From Actinoplanes xinjiangensis (GTDB lineage: Bacteria > Actinomycetota > Actinomycetes > Mycobacteriales > Micromonosporaceae), in contig NZ_QGGR01000008.1 in assembly GCF_003148685.1 (NCBI RefSeq), positions 1 through 64,000 of the forward strand: 64,000 bases of DNA, given 5' to 3'. Below are positions 41,101 to 48,868 of this stretch, piece after piece (positions within the stretch are counted from its first letter, which is position 1; each line of letters starts with the position of its first letter). The notes below the pieces were generated by a model that saw nothing but the letters and a program-made list of their open reading frames with translations, had not been told where the DNA came from and did not search any database. Position numbers and translations under genes: made by a program.

Positions 41101-43914
41101 GTCGCGGTGCCGGGCACCGGCGGCTGGCAGACCTGGGCCGACGTCACCGCGCCGGTCACCGGCACCAACGCCGGCTCCCTGTTCTTCGTCGCCCGGGACC
41201 CGGCCGCCGGGACAGGGCCGCTGTTCAACGTCAACTGGCTGGACTTCCTGGGCCGGGGCGTCACCGAGAACGCGCCGCCGAAGGTCACGGCGGTCGCGAC
41301 ACCGGCCGCCGGCACCGCGCCGGTCACCGTCGCGTTCGACGGCACGGCCACCGACGCCGAGGGCGACACTCCTCTGACGTACGCCTGGGACTTCGGCGAC
41401 GGCGGTACGGCCACGACGCTGGACGCCAGTCACACGTACCGGGTGCCCGGCACCTTCACCGCCACTCTGACCGTCACCGACAGCCGGGGCGCGAAGTCGT
41501 ACGCCAACGTCCCGGTCAAGGTCGAGGCACCGAACACCTCCTGTTTCGGGGCCCGCTCGGACGACTTCCTCGGCAGCACGCTGGATCGTGACCGCTGGAC
41601 GGTGGTCCGGGAGAACCAGCTCCACTCGGTCGCCGACGGGACGCTGCGACTGCCCACCGCCGCGGGCGACCTCTACGGCACCCGCAACGACGCCACCAAC
41701 CTCGTCCTGCAGCCTGCGCCCGGCGGCGCCTGGCAGGCCACCACCAAGCTCACCGTGCCGATCACCGCCACCTACCAGCAGGCCGGTCTGATCGTGTACG
41801 GCGACGACGACAACTACGCCAAACTCGACCTGCTCTACAACGGCGCGCGCACGGTGGAATTCATCCGGGAGACCGCCGCGACTCCCCGCAACGAGAGCGG
41901 CGACAGCACCCCGGCGCCGGCCGGCGACGTGGTGTACCTGCGGCTGACCAGTGACGGGACGAACCTGACCGCGGAGGCCTCCGCCGACGGCCGGACCTTC
42001 ACCCCGGTGGGCCGGGCCGCCGCGCTGGCCGGCATCGAGAACCCGCGCGTCGGGGTCTTCGCCCTCAACGGCGGCACCACCGCGCCGGTGGTGGACGCGG
42101 CGTTCGACTGGTTCCAGTTCACGCCGGACGCCCCGGCGGAACCGGTCGCCGCGTCGGACGAGTTCACCGGCGCCGCACTGGACAAGTGCCGGTGGAACGC
42201 GATCGTCCGGGAGGACCCGGCGACCTACCGGGTCACCGACGGCGCCCTGCGCATCGACGTGCCGAACGGCGACATCTACACCGGCAACAACACCGGGCCG
42301 ACGAACTTCGTCCTGCAGACCGCGCCGGCCGGCGACTGGACCCTGCAGACCAAGGTCGACGCCAGTCTGCTGGACGAGCAGTACCAGCAGGCCGGGCTGC
42401 TCGTGTACGGCGACGACGACAACTACGTCAAGCTCGACTTCGTCGCCGACAACACCGCGGGCCAGCCGGTCAGCCGGCGGATCGAGTTCCGCAGCGAGAT
42501 CGGCGCCGCGGTGCAGGACCCCCAACCGCAGGCCGGCAGTCTGACCTCGGCGGTGTGGCACCTACGGCTGGCCCGGGCCGGCAACACCTACACGGCCGCG
42601 TACTCGGCCGACGGCACGGAATGGACGACGTTCGCGCCGCTGACCAACGCCGCCGTCGGGGCGACCCCGAAGGTGGGGCTGTACAGCCTCGGTGCCGCCC
42701 AGACCGCGTCGAAGACCGTCGCGTTCGACTACTTCCGGATCAGCGCCGAGAACGCCGACACGACCGCGCCGGTGACCGGCGCCAAGGTGTCGGGCACGCC
42801 GGTCGAGGGCTGGTACACCGCCGGCGTCACGGTCACCCTGACCGCGGCCGACGAGACCGGTGGCAGCGGGGTGGCCGGCACCGAGTACCAGCTCGACGAC
42901 GCCACCACCTGGACCGCGTACACCGCCGCCGGTGTGCCGGTCAGCGGTGACGGCACCCACGGGGTGCGGTTCCGCTCGACCGACAAGGCCGGCAACGTGG
43001 AGCAGGCCAAGTCGGTCACCGTCAAGATCGACAGTACGGCTCCGGTCACCTCGGCCCAGTTCGCGCCGGCCAACGACAACGGCTGGCACGACGGCACCGT
43101 CCCGGTGGTGCTGAAGTCGGTGGACGCCGGTTCCGGGGTGGGACTGCTGGAATGGTCGCTGGACGGTGGTGCCTGGACGCCGTACACCACACCGGTGGAC
43201 GTGACCGGCGACGGCACGCACGAGCTGCTCTACCGGGCCACGGACAGGGCCGGCAACGCCGAGACGCTCAAGTCCGGGGTCGTGCGGATCGACGGCACCA
43301 AGCCGACCCTGCTGGTCTCCGGGTTGGCCAACGGCCAGCTGTACGGCGACAGCCAGGACATCCGCACCTCGTGGCAGGCGGTCGACCCGACCTCCGGCAT
43401 CGAGACCACCACCGGCACGCTCAACGGGCGGCCGTACACCAGCGGTTCCCTGCAGGCGCTGTACGAGCTGCCACTCGGCCTGCACGAGCTGACCGTGACC
43501 GCGACCGACAAGGCCGACAACAGCACCTCGACGACGGTCAGGTTCTTCGTCACCACCTCGTTCCGGGACATGCAGAACCTGCTGGACCGGTTCAAGGCGA
43601 CCGGACGGCTCTCCACCAAGGCACATCGGCAGCTGTCGACCAGACTGGACGCGGTCCGGGCCTCGGAGGCAGCCGGTGAGGACGAGCGGGCAGTGCGGCA
43701 GCTGGGCACCTTCAAGGCGCTCGTCAACGATGCCGCGCTGGTCACCGACACCGACGTGCGCGACACCCTGCTCCGCGACGCCGACGCGATGATCGAGCGG
43801 CTCGGCGGCACCGCGAGCCGGGCCGGGGTACGGGCGAACGACGGCAAACCGCTCCACCGCACCGGGCGACTCGCCGAGGACCCCACCCGGATCTCCCCGG
43901 ACCGCCCGCTCTGA
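38113..43914 (+). CDS. Secreted ThuA / PQQ-type sugar dehydrogenase / PKD mosaic protein
   Basis: A 1933-residue exported protein. After the Sec signal (LLTAALLACTLLVTVLSGTPAQAA) come: ThuA-like domain (about 50-270), glucose/sorbosone dehydrogenase-like six-bladed propeller (about 276-710, start DGRVFYVERDGRVRIVK; conserved His in NTCCHAGGSMTF), PKD1 (715-795), a CBM6-like part (about 905-1050), PKD2 (1056-1137), two DUF1349-like lectin-type domains (about 1145-1340, 1345-1545), then several OmpL47-type Ig-like repeats and a helical tail. The enzyme part should oxidise sugars at the cell surface or outside. GTG 38113 follows AAGGAG; an earlier GTG at 38065 is not convincing. Which sugar is acted on is unknown. 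Confidence 0.88.
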   Translation: MPRPRRVHPGRSLLTAALLACTLLVTVLSGTPAQAAPAGPQPAAVRAAEPYSVLVFSKTAAFRHDAIPAGIAAIRQLGADNGFTVDATEDSAAFTDANLAKYRAVIWLSTTGDVLDPGQQSAFERYIRAGGGYAGIHAASDTEYSWPWYGDLVGAYFASHPANQQATVKVEDHAHPSTAGLPERWSRFDEWYNFRSNPRGDVHVLASLDETTYTAGAGAMGADHPTAWCQDYDGGRAWYTGGGHTIESYTDPAFLAHLLGGIQTAAGQLDADCGASLTESFEKITLDSNTSNPMELDIADDGRVFYVERDGRVRIVKPATGTTVTAVDLDVFTGNEDGLIGIRLDPDFADNGWVYLYYARNDGVARNLLSRFTVVGDTIDPATEKVVLQVDTQRNTCCHAGGSMTFDSAGNLYLATGDNTNPFESDAFTPIDERAGRQDYDAQRTAGNTNDLRGKVLRIHPEDDGSYTVPAGNLFPSGTARTRPEIYAMGLRNPFRIGIDPATNTLYVADYGPDAGATNPDRGPEGTVEWNIVTGPGNFGWPYCIGANYAYNDYQFPSGPSGAKFNCAAPVNNSPNNTGLTTLPPAVSATVDYDYSGNARFPEIGGGGAPMGGPVYRYDADLNSTRKWPAYYDGKALLGEWNQSKMYTMQVTADGRSLVDINQLLSGMKFIRPMDFEFGPDGAMYMIEWGTGFGGNNDDSGIYRIDYIAGERAPIAAAAATPTSGQAPLTVRFSSAGSRDPDGGALTYAWTFGDGATSTEANPTHTYATAGDYTAQLTVTNPKGRSAVANVPVTAGNTAPTVSIEFPPDGGFFEWGDQVRYTIKVTDPEDGEIDCDRVRLQVLLGHDEHAHPLEQHTGCTGTVQTTLASGHGAEANVFAVFEATYTDDGGSGGAGPLTGRAIEQLQPKRKQAEYFTGTGRVPGGTGAGDPGVVRETGSDPAGGGQNISLIEDGDWWSLDPASLTGIDSIRFRVASAAAGGRIEVRADAADGPLVATVAVPGTGGWQTWADVTAPVTGTNAGSLFFVARDPAAGTGPLFNVNWLDFLGRGVTENAPPKVTAVATPAAGTAPVTVAFDGTATDAEGDTPLTYAWDFGDGGTATTLDASHTYRVPGTFTATLTVTDSRGAKSYANVPVKVEAPNTSCFGARSDDFLGSTLDRDRWTVVRENQLHSVADGTLRLPTAAGDLYGTRNDATNLVLQPAPGGAWQATTKLTVPITATYQQAGLIVYGDDDNYAKLDLLYNGARTVEFIRETAATPRNESGDSTPAPAGDVVYLRLTSDGTNLTAEASADGRTFTPVGRAAALAGIENPRVGVFALNGGTTAPVVDAAFDWFQFTPDAPAEPVAASDEFTGAALDKCRWNAIVREDPATYRVTDGALRIDVPNGDIYTGNNTGPTNFVLQTAPAGDWTLQTKVDASLLDEQYQQAGLLVYGDDDNYVKLDFVADNTAGQPVSRRIEFRSEIGAAVQDPQPQAGSLTSAVWHLRLARAGNTYTAAYSADGTEWTTFAPLTNAAVGATPKVGLYSLGAAQTASKTVAFDYFRISAENADTTAPVTGAKVSGTPVEGWYTAGVTVTLTAADETGGSGVAGTEYQLDDATTWTAYTAAGVPVSGDGTHGVRFRSTDKAGNVEQAKSVTVKIDSTAPVTSAQFAPANDNGWHDGTVPVVLKSVDAGSGVGLLEWSLDGGAWTPYTTPVDVTGDGTHELLYRATDRAGNAETLKSGVVRIDGTKPTLLVSGLANGQLYGDSQDIRTSWQAVDPTSGIETTTGTLNGRPYTSGSLQALYELPLGLHELTVTATDKADNSTSTTVRFFVTTSFRDMQNLLDRFKATGRLSTKAHRQLSTRLDAVRASEAAGEDERAVRQLGTFKALVNDAALVTDTDVRDTLLRDADAMIERLGGTASRAGVRANDGKPLHRTGRLAEDPTRISPDRPL

Positions 43915-43920
43915 CGACAG

Positions 43921-43955
43921 CGGTCCCGTCCCGTCGCCCGGGCGGGACGGGACCG
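43921..43955 (+). terminator. Strong hairpin after the ThuA/GSDH gene
   Basis: A perfect 13-base stem, CGGTCCCGTCCCG and CGGGACGGGACCG, with a nine-base loop directly follows the stop at 43914. There is no run of T, which is common for actinomycete terminators. It ends 24 bases before the start of the next gene, so readthrough may still give some co-transcription. Confidence 0.75.
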
Positions 43956-43979
43956 TGCGTTGCAGGAAGGAACAGCTTG

Positions 43980-44522
43980 ATGCGTCGTACCCGTGGAGCA
44001 GTCGCCGTCCTGGCCGGTCTGTTGCTGGCGCTCCTGCCGGCGGCCGGCCCGGCGTGGGCGCACAAGGGAAAACTCAAACTGGAGGTCGCGGGCGACGGCG
44101 CCACCGGGATCACCGTGCAGGCCCGCCATGCCGACGGGCACCAGCTGGACACGCTGGTCCGGCTGGTCCTCACCGCCACCGCCGAAGGGGGCCGGGCGGT
44201 CGGGCCGGTGCAACTCGAACCGGCCGGCGAGGGTCAGGGTTTCTACGCCAGCGGCCCGATCCTGGCCCCCGGCGAGTGGCGGGTGACGGTCCGGGCGCCG
44301 GCGCCGTACACCAGCGAGGTGACCGTCGGGGTGCGGGCCGAGGCGGCCCAGTCGGCGCCGGCGCAGGTCTCGGCGGCGAAGCCGGACGCAGCACTGCGGA
44401 CCACATCCTCGTCGTGGTTGTGGCCGGTGGTGCTCGGCGTCCTCGCCGTCCTGGCGATCGTCGCGGGGGTGTGGTCGACGGTGCGCCGGCGCAACGACCG
44501 GGAGAACACCGGCAACCCGTAG
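43980..44522 (+). CDS. YtkA-like exported protein with C-terminal membrane anchor
   Basis: A 180-residue protein with an N-terminal signal (GAVAVLAGLLLALLPAAGPAWA) and a C-terminal helix SSWLWPVVLGVLAVLAIVAGVW followed by basic residues, a membrane anchor. The middle part, AHKGKLKLEVAGDGATGITV to APGEWRVTVRAPAPY, resembles the YtkA/FixH-like immunoglobulin fold that binds or handles metals or small ligands at the surface; no metal ligands are evident. ATG follows AGGAAGGA. It comes 66 bases after the ThuA protein gene, separated by a hairpin. Confidence 0.72.
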   Translation: MRRTRGAVAVLAGLLLALLPAAGPAWAHKGKLKLEVAGDGATGITVQARHADGHQLDTLVRLVLTATAEGGRAVGPVQLEPAGEGQGFYASGPILAPGEWRVTVRAPAPYTSEVTVGVRAEAAQSAPAQVSAAKPDAALRTTSSSWLWPVVLGVLAVLAIVAGVWSTVRRRNDRENTGNP

Positions 44523-44574
44523 CCTCGGTGGATGACCACATCCGGCTGACCCGGCTCCGGCTGGACCCCGACGG

Positions 44575-45375
44575 TCAGGCCGCGAAGACTCGAAGCCGGT
44601 TGATGAGCTCTGCGAGGTGGTCGGGTGCTTCCAGATGTGCCAGGTGGCCCTGCGCGCTGAGCTCGTGGACGGTCGCGCCGGGGACGTGGCGGGCGACGTC
44701 GTCGAACGAGGAGCCGTACGGCGATCGAGCCCGGTTGTGTTCGCCCACGACGAGGTCGACTCGTACGGCGCGCATGGCGAGCTTCGCCGGCTGAGGGGCC
44801 TGGTTGACGGCGAGTGTCTCGTCGTAGACGGGTGCGCTGAGGCGCCGCAGTTCGGACCATGTCGCCTCCTCGGCGCGCAGCGCTCTTACCGTCTCGTCGT
44901 TCATGCCGGTGACCTGCTGGAGTGCGACGGTGACGCCGGCGTCGAGGTCGGCGTCTTCCTGCGCCTGCTTCAGGTCCGGCAGGGCGCTCGCCCCGAACGG
45001 CGCCATGACCGGTTCGTAGGCGATCAGATGCGGCACCGGGAGCGTGTCGGCGAGGTGCAACGCGATCAGGCCCCCGTAGCTCCATCCGAAGAGCGTGTGG
45101 ACGTCGGTGAAGCCGCGCAGGACTGCGGCAGCGTCTTCGACTTCGGATGCGAGTCCGTACCGGTCCGTCAGTGGACCGGAAGGCTGCCGCCCTCGCCGGT
45201 TGACGATGGCAACGGTCCGCCAGCCCTCAAGGCGCCGGGCCACCCCGGCCCAGGCGGCGGCGTCAGACATGGCGCCCGGGATCATGACGACGGCCGGCTC
45301 GTCCGGGTCGCCGTACACCTCCACGGTCACCCAGCTACCGCTGACCTGGACCTTTTTTTGAAACGATCGCTCCAT
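44575..45375 (-). CDS. Alpha/beta hydrolase divergent from TetR
   Basis: A 266-residue cytosolic alpha/beta hydrolase. The elbow is GWSYGG (Ser nucleophile), the acid is probably in VVGEHNRARSPYG, and the final His is in QGHLAHLEAPDHLAEL. The start ATG 45375 is chosen because TTGACA at 45412-45407 and CACTAT at 45387-45382 on this strand form a promoter whose start point falls on the ATG, that is, a leaderless transcript. Codons 6-8 contain a run of seven A's. The divergent TetR repressor probably controls it via the inverted repeat between them. Natural substrate not known. Confidence 0.88.
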   Translation of the reverse strand: MERSFQKKVQVSGSWVTVEVYGDPDEPAVVMIPGAMSDAAAWAGVARRLEGWRTVAIVNRRGRQPSGPLTDRYGLASEVEDAAAVLRGFTDVHTLFGWSYGGLIALHLADTLPVPHLIAYEPVMAPFGASALPDLKQAQEDADLDAGVTVALQQVTGMNDETVRALRAEEATWSELRRLSAPVYDETLAVNQAPQPAKLAMRAVRVDLVVGEHNRARSPYGSSFDDVARHVPGATVHELSAQGHLAHLEAPDHLAELINRLRVFAA

Positions 45376-45396
45376 AATCAGATAGTGGAGCGATCG
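45364..45396. promoter_or_regulatory. TetR operator: 11-bp inverted repeat between divergent genes
   Basis: CGATCGCTCCA (45364-45374) and TGGAGCGATCG (45386-45396) are perfect complements with an 11-base centre. The repeat covers the -10 and start of the hydrolase gene and the upstream part of the tetR promoter (-10-like TAGAAT at 45400-45405). A TetR dimer bound here would shut off both directions. The TetR gene is the obvious candidate. Confidence 0.8.
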
Positions 45397-45413
45397 CTCT
45401 AGAATTGTCAAAC

Positions 45414-46055
45414 ATGACGACCAGATCCGCGGGACGCCCCCGTGCCTTCGACCGTGACCTCGCTCTACGCGAGGCCGCACGCCTGTTCTGGCAGCACGGG
45501 TACTCGGGAACCTCCACCCGGACGCTGACCACCGCCCTGGGAATCTCGAGCTCCAGCCTGTACGCCGCCTTCGGCACCAAGGCCGAGTTGTTCGATGAAG
45601 CCGTCCGCACCTATGCACTTCGCTACAGCGCGATCTACCAGAGGGCCGTGGCCGAACCGTCGATTGAGCGCGTGATCGAGCGGGTGCTGATGGATTCCAT
45701 CGACGAGTTCAATCGGTCCGAGGAGGGGCACCCTGGTTGCCTGACCAGCAGCGCAGCCATGGCGGACACCTCCGCAACCCTTGACGTGCGCTCCTACGTC
45801 GCCGACCTGCAACGATCTGATGAAGCCCGCCTTCGCGCCCGCATCGAGCGGGCCGTACTCGACGGTGACCTCGCCGCGACCACGAACCCGGCCGCACTCG
45901 CCGAGTTCGTACAGACGATCTGGCAGGGACTGTCGGTCCGATCCGAACTCGGAGCCACTCGCGAGCAGCTGGTCGACGTGGCCGACCTCGCGCTGACGCT
46001 CATCAACCTGGCGAGACACGCGCCGAGCGGGCAGAGCGCCCTTCACCAGCCGTAG
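45414..46055 (+). CDS. TetR-family repressor
   Basis: A 213-residue repressor. The helix-turn-helix is in LREAARLFWQHGYSGTSTRTLTTALGISSSSLYAAFGTK; the remainder is a ligand-binding helical domain. ATG 45414 is eight bases after TAGAAT, so the transcript may be leaderless; a TTG at 45405 is the longer alternative. The gene is divergent from the alpha/beta hydrolase and shares its operator, so the likely job is repression of the hydrolase until its ligand appears. An in-frame stretch of about 34 sense codons follows the stop; see the findings. Confidence 0.9.
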   Translation: MTTRSAGRPRAFDRDLALREAARLFWQHGYSGTSTRTLTTALGISSSSLYAAFGTKAELFDEAVRTYALRYSAIYQRAVAEPSIERVIERVLMDSIDEFNRSEEGHPGCLTSSAAMADTSATLDVRSYVADLQRSDEARLRARIERAVLDGDLAATTNPAALAEFVQTIWQGLSVRSELGATREQLVDVADLALTLINLARHAPSGQSALHQP

Positions 46056-46490
46056 CGCGGACGCGACCGGTGGAGCCTGCGGGCCTCGCTCTACCGGGCG
46101 TTCACCGAAGCCGAACGGTCCGCCACCGGCCCCGAACACGTCGACCAGGACCGGCACTGACCTTCCACGGTTGACCGTGGGGAGAAATTCACGTTCATCA
46201 CCCCGGCGAGGGTTACAGAAGATGATCGTCACGCTACCCTCAGCAATTGAGCAACGTAGATCATCAATGCGTGGGAGGAACGACCGTGACTCGCGAAAGC
46301 CCTCGAACCATCCACGGCAAGGCCGAACGCGCTGTGCTACATCCGCCCGGCCGCCGCGCCGCCGGCCCGACCGGCGCCCGCGCCGCGTACCCCCTCCCCC
46401 ACCGCAATCGACGACCTCCCCCGCGCCGTTGAACGCCACCACCGCCTGAGCTCTGCCCGCACGGCAACGGCCTCTCGACCTGGAGGAAGC
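46056..46490. other. 435-base gap with a possible small gene
   Basis: After the TetR stop the sequence keeps reading in frame for about 34 codons to TGA 46158-46160. Then comes a less GC-rich stretch and, at GTG 46286, a small basic reading frame preceded by GGGAGGA. The rest should hold the promoter of the MinD-like gene. No hairpin terminator was identified after tetR. Confidence 0.45.
46286..46432 (+). CDS. Possible small basic protein before the MinD-like gene
   Basis: A candidate of 48 residues with a GTG start behind GGGAGGA. The translation is Arg- and Pro-rich, especially in the last 20 residues, and resembles nothing known. It lies 58 bases before the MinD-like gene and could be its leader. 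Low-complexity GC-rich DNA produces such frames by chance, so confidence is low. Confidence 0.3.
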   Translation: MTRESPRTIHGKAERAVLHPPGRRAAGPTGARAAYPLPHRNRRPPPRR

Positions 46491-47597
46491 ATGTCCGAAC
46501 CCGCCGACCCGATCTGGCCCGGCGTCACCGCCGACACCACCCCGCCGGCGAGCAACGGCGCTACGCCGGCCAACGGCGCTACGCCGATCCCGGGCCCGCG
46601 ACCGGCACCCACCGACCCGCCACCGCGAACCGTCACGCCGCCGCGGCCGGAGAGCGTGAGTCCCGTACCCACGCTCGACGACCTGCTCGCCGACCGGCCG
46701 GCCCCACCGACCGGCCCTGCCAAGACCGGATGGCGCGCGGCGGTCGGACGAGCCACCGGCGGCCTCATCGCACCCGGACCCGGCCCGGCGGAACTGAACC
46801 ACCGACTCGCCGTACAGTCGGTCCAACGCAGCCTCCGCGGCCCGAAGACGGTGGTCATCGTCAATCCCAAAGGTGGTGCCCACAAGACCACCGCCACGCT
46901 GCTGCTGTCCGCCACCTTCGGCGTGCACCGGGGCGGCTACGTCCTCGCGTGGGACAACAACGAGACCCGCGGCACCCTCGGCTGGCGGGCCACCCCGGCA
47001 CGGCACACCAACACCGCCGTCGACCTCCTACGCGATCTGCACCGCTTCGACGAGATCCGCAGCGCCCGCGTCGGCGACCTCGACAACTACGTACGCAGCC
47101 AGGGCGATTCGCAATTCGACGTCCTCGCCAGCGACGAGGACTCCGCCAGCGCCGCCAGCATCGACGATGCCGCCTTCAACCGGATGCACCGCACCCTGTC
47201 CCGGTTCTACCGCATCCTGTGCATCGACACCGGCAACAACATGCGTGCCTCCAACTGGCAGGCCGCCGTCGACGCCGCCGACCAACTCGTCATCGTCTCC
47301 ACCATCCGCGAGGACACCTCACAGAGCGCCGCCTGGCTCGCCGACGCCCTACGCGCCACCGGCCGCGAAACCCTGGTCGAGAACGCCGTCACCGTCCTGG
47401 CCGCACCCACCCGAACGCCTGACGCGGCGCTGCGCGACCGGCTGCACCGGCACTTCGGCAAGCTGACCCGGGCCGTGCTCGACGTGCCGCACGACCCCGC
47501 CCTCGTCGCCGGCGGACCCGTCGCCTACGACGCCCTCACCCCCGCCAGCCGCGCCGCCTGGCTCCAGGTGACCGCCGCCGTCGCCGACGGACTCTGA
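46491..47597 (+). CDS. MinD/ParA-like ATPase with disordered N-terminus
   Basis: A 368-residue cytosolic protein. Residues 1-100 are Pro/Thr/Ala-rich and disordered, with a short tandem repeat (NGATPANGATP). From 117 a deviant Walker A ATPase follows: VVIVNPKGGAHKTTAT at 121-136, with the KGGxxKT motif, then WDNNET and CIDTGNNM as switch and Walker B regions. MinD/ParA proteins position plasmids, chromosomes or secretion machines; similar ATPases with long N-termini accompany type VII secretion in actinomycetes. There is no ParB or ESX gene in view, so the role is open. RBS GGAGGAAG precedes the ATG. Confidence 0.85.
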   Translation: MSEPADPIWPGVTADTTPPASNGATPANGATPIPGPRPAPTDPPPRTVTPPRPESVSPVPTLDDLLADRPAPPTGPAKTGWRAAVGRATGGLIAPGPGPAELNHRLAVQSVQRSLRGPKTVVIVNPKGGAHKTTATLLLSATFGVHRGGYVLAWDNNETRGTLGWRATPARHTNTAVDLLRDLHRFDEIRSARVGDLDNYVRSQGDSQFDVLASDEDSASAASIDDAAFNRMHRTLSRFYRILCIDTGNNMRASNWQAAVDAADQLVIVSTIREDTSQSAAWLADALRATGRETLVENAVTVLAAPTRTPDAALRDRLHRHFGKLTRAVLDVPHDPALVAGGPVAYDALTPASRAAWLQVTAAVADGL

Positions 47598-47929
47598 CCC
47601 CCTCTCGGCCGGGTCCAGAACCGCCGACACGCCCCCACCGGTCTGGCGTCGCCGATAAACCTCAGCAACGAGTCGTACGGTGGCCGGCATCTCCCGCTGG
47701 CCACCCACGCTCGTCGACAGGGGCGCCTTCTCCCCGATGCGCGGCGGTGACGCTGGTGTGTCTCGTGCGCGGCCTGTCGATGCCGAAACCGCTGCCTGGC
47801 CCGGGGGCACACCGCCCGTGGGACCTGCACCGAGTGCGCCGGACTCGGCCGCAGCCACGCCGTCGCCGAGCTGAGCTGGCCGGCTCACGAGACCGGGTGG
47901 GCTTAGATCGACTTCTTCGAGTCCGCATG
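47598..47929. other. 332-base gap with a cysteine-rich coding-like fragment
   Basis: The region lies between convergent genes. In one plus-strand frame (47751-47906), between two stops, it reads RWCVSCAACRCRNRCLARG and then TCTECAGLGR. This is coding-like and resembles zinc-ribbon ends, but has no start codon. It looks like a gene fragment. No terminator hairpin of note was found. Confidence 0.4.
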
Positions 47930-48868
47930 TCAGGCCAGCCTGCGTATCTGGGCCAGCCGCGCGGCCGCGTTGAAGGTTCCGGCCCGCACCTCACCCTCAA
48001 GGTCATCAATACGATTCTGCCCAGATAGCAGGTCGACCAACTGCACGGCCGCGGACACGTCGCCGGCGTCGGAGCGCTGCCTCAACTCCTCCTCCCGGCC
48101 GTGCTCGGCTAGCCAGCGGGCCAGCCGTCCGGCCGCGGGCACGTCGCCGGTGTCGGCGAGCTTCCGCAGCTCGTCCTCCCGGTCCTGCGCAGCCAGCAGG
48201 TCAGCCAACCGTCCGGTTGCGAACGTGTCGCCGGCGTCGATGCGCTGCCGCAACTCCTCCTCCCGGCCGTGCTCGACCAGAAGGTCAGCCAACCGTATGG
48301 CCGCCAACCCGTCGCTGGCGTCGGCGCGCTGCCGCAACTCCTCCTCCCGGCCCCGATCGACCAGAAGGTCAGCCAACCGTATGGCCGCGTTGTGGTCGCC
48401 GGCGTCGGCGCGCTGCCGCAACTCCTCCAGCCGGCCCCGATCGACCAGAAGGTCGGCCAACCGCATGGCCGCGAACACGTCGCCGGCGTCGGCACGCTGC
48501 CGCAACTCCTCCACCCGGCCATGCGCGGCCAGCAGGCCGGCCAACCTCAGAGACGCAGACGTGTCGCCGGCGCCGACTCTTTGCCGTAACAGTGTGATCG
48601 CCTCCTCAATCTGGCCTTGCTCTACCAGTAGGTCGACCGCCATCTCGTCATCGGTCCACTGCCGCAGTTGCTCCGTCCGGTCCTGCTCGGTCAGGAAGGT
48701 GGCCAGCCGCGTGGCCGCGTACTCGTCGCCGTCGTGGGCTCGCTGCCGTAAGTCCTCCACCCGGCCCTGCTCGACCAGCAGGTGGGCCAGCTGCGCGGCC
48801 GCGAGCGTGTCGCCGTCGCCGGCACTTCGGCGGTAGAGGGTGATGGTGTGTTCGAGCTGGCCGCGGCG
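47930..48868 (-). repeat. 84-bp tandem repeats in the STAND ATPase gene
   Basis: About ten copies of an 84-base unit code the 28-residue helical hairpins. Copies 4-7 are nearly identical in DNA (for example the units near 48240-48500 share long blocks such as CTGCCGCAACTCCTCC), so the array probably expands and contracts by recombination. Confidence 0.8.

Noticed and set aside
37981..42561. 1526-codon open frame on the minus strand opposite the large secreted protein
   Set aside because: Antisense shadow created by GC-rich codon bias; the translation is Arg/Gly/Val-rich and without any recognisable domain, whereas the plus strand gives clear domains.
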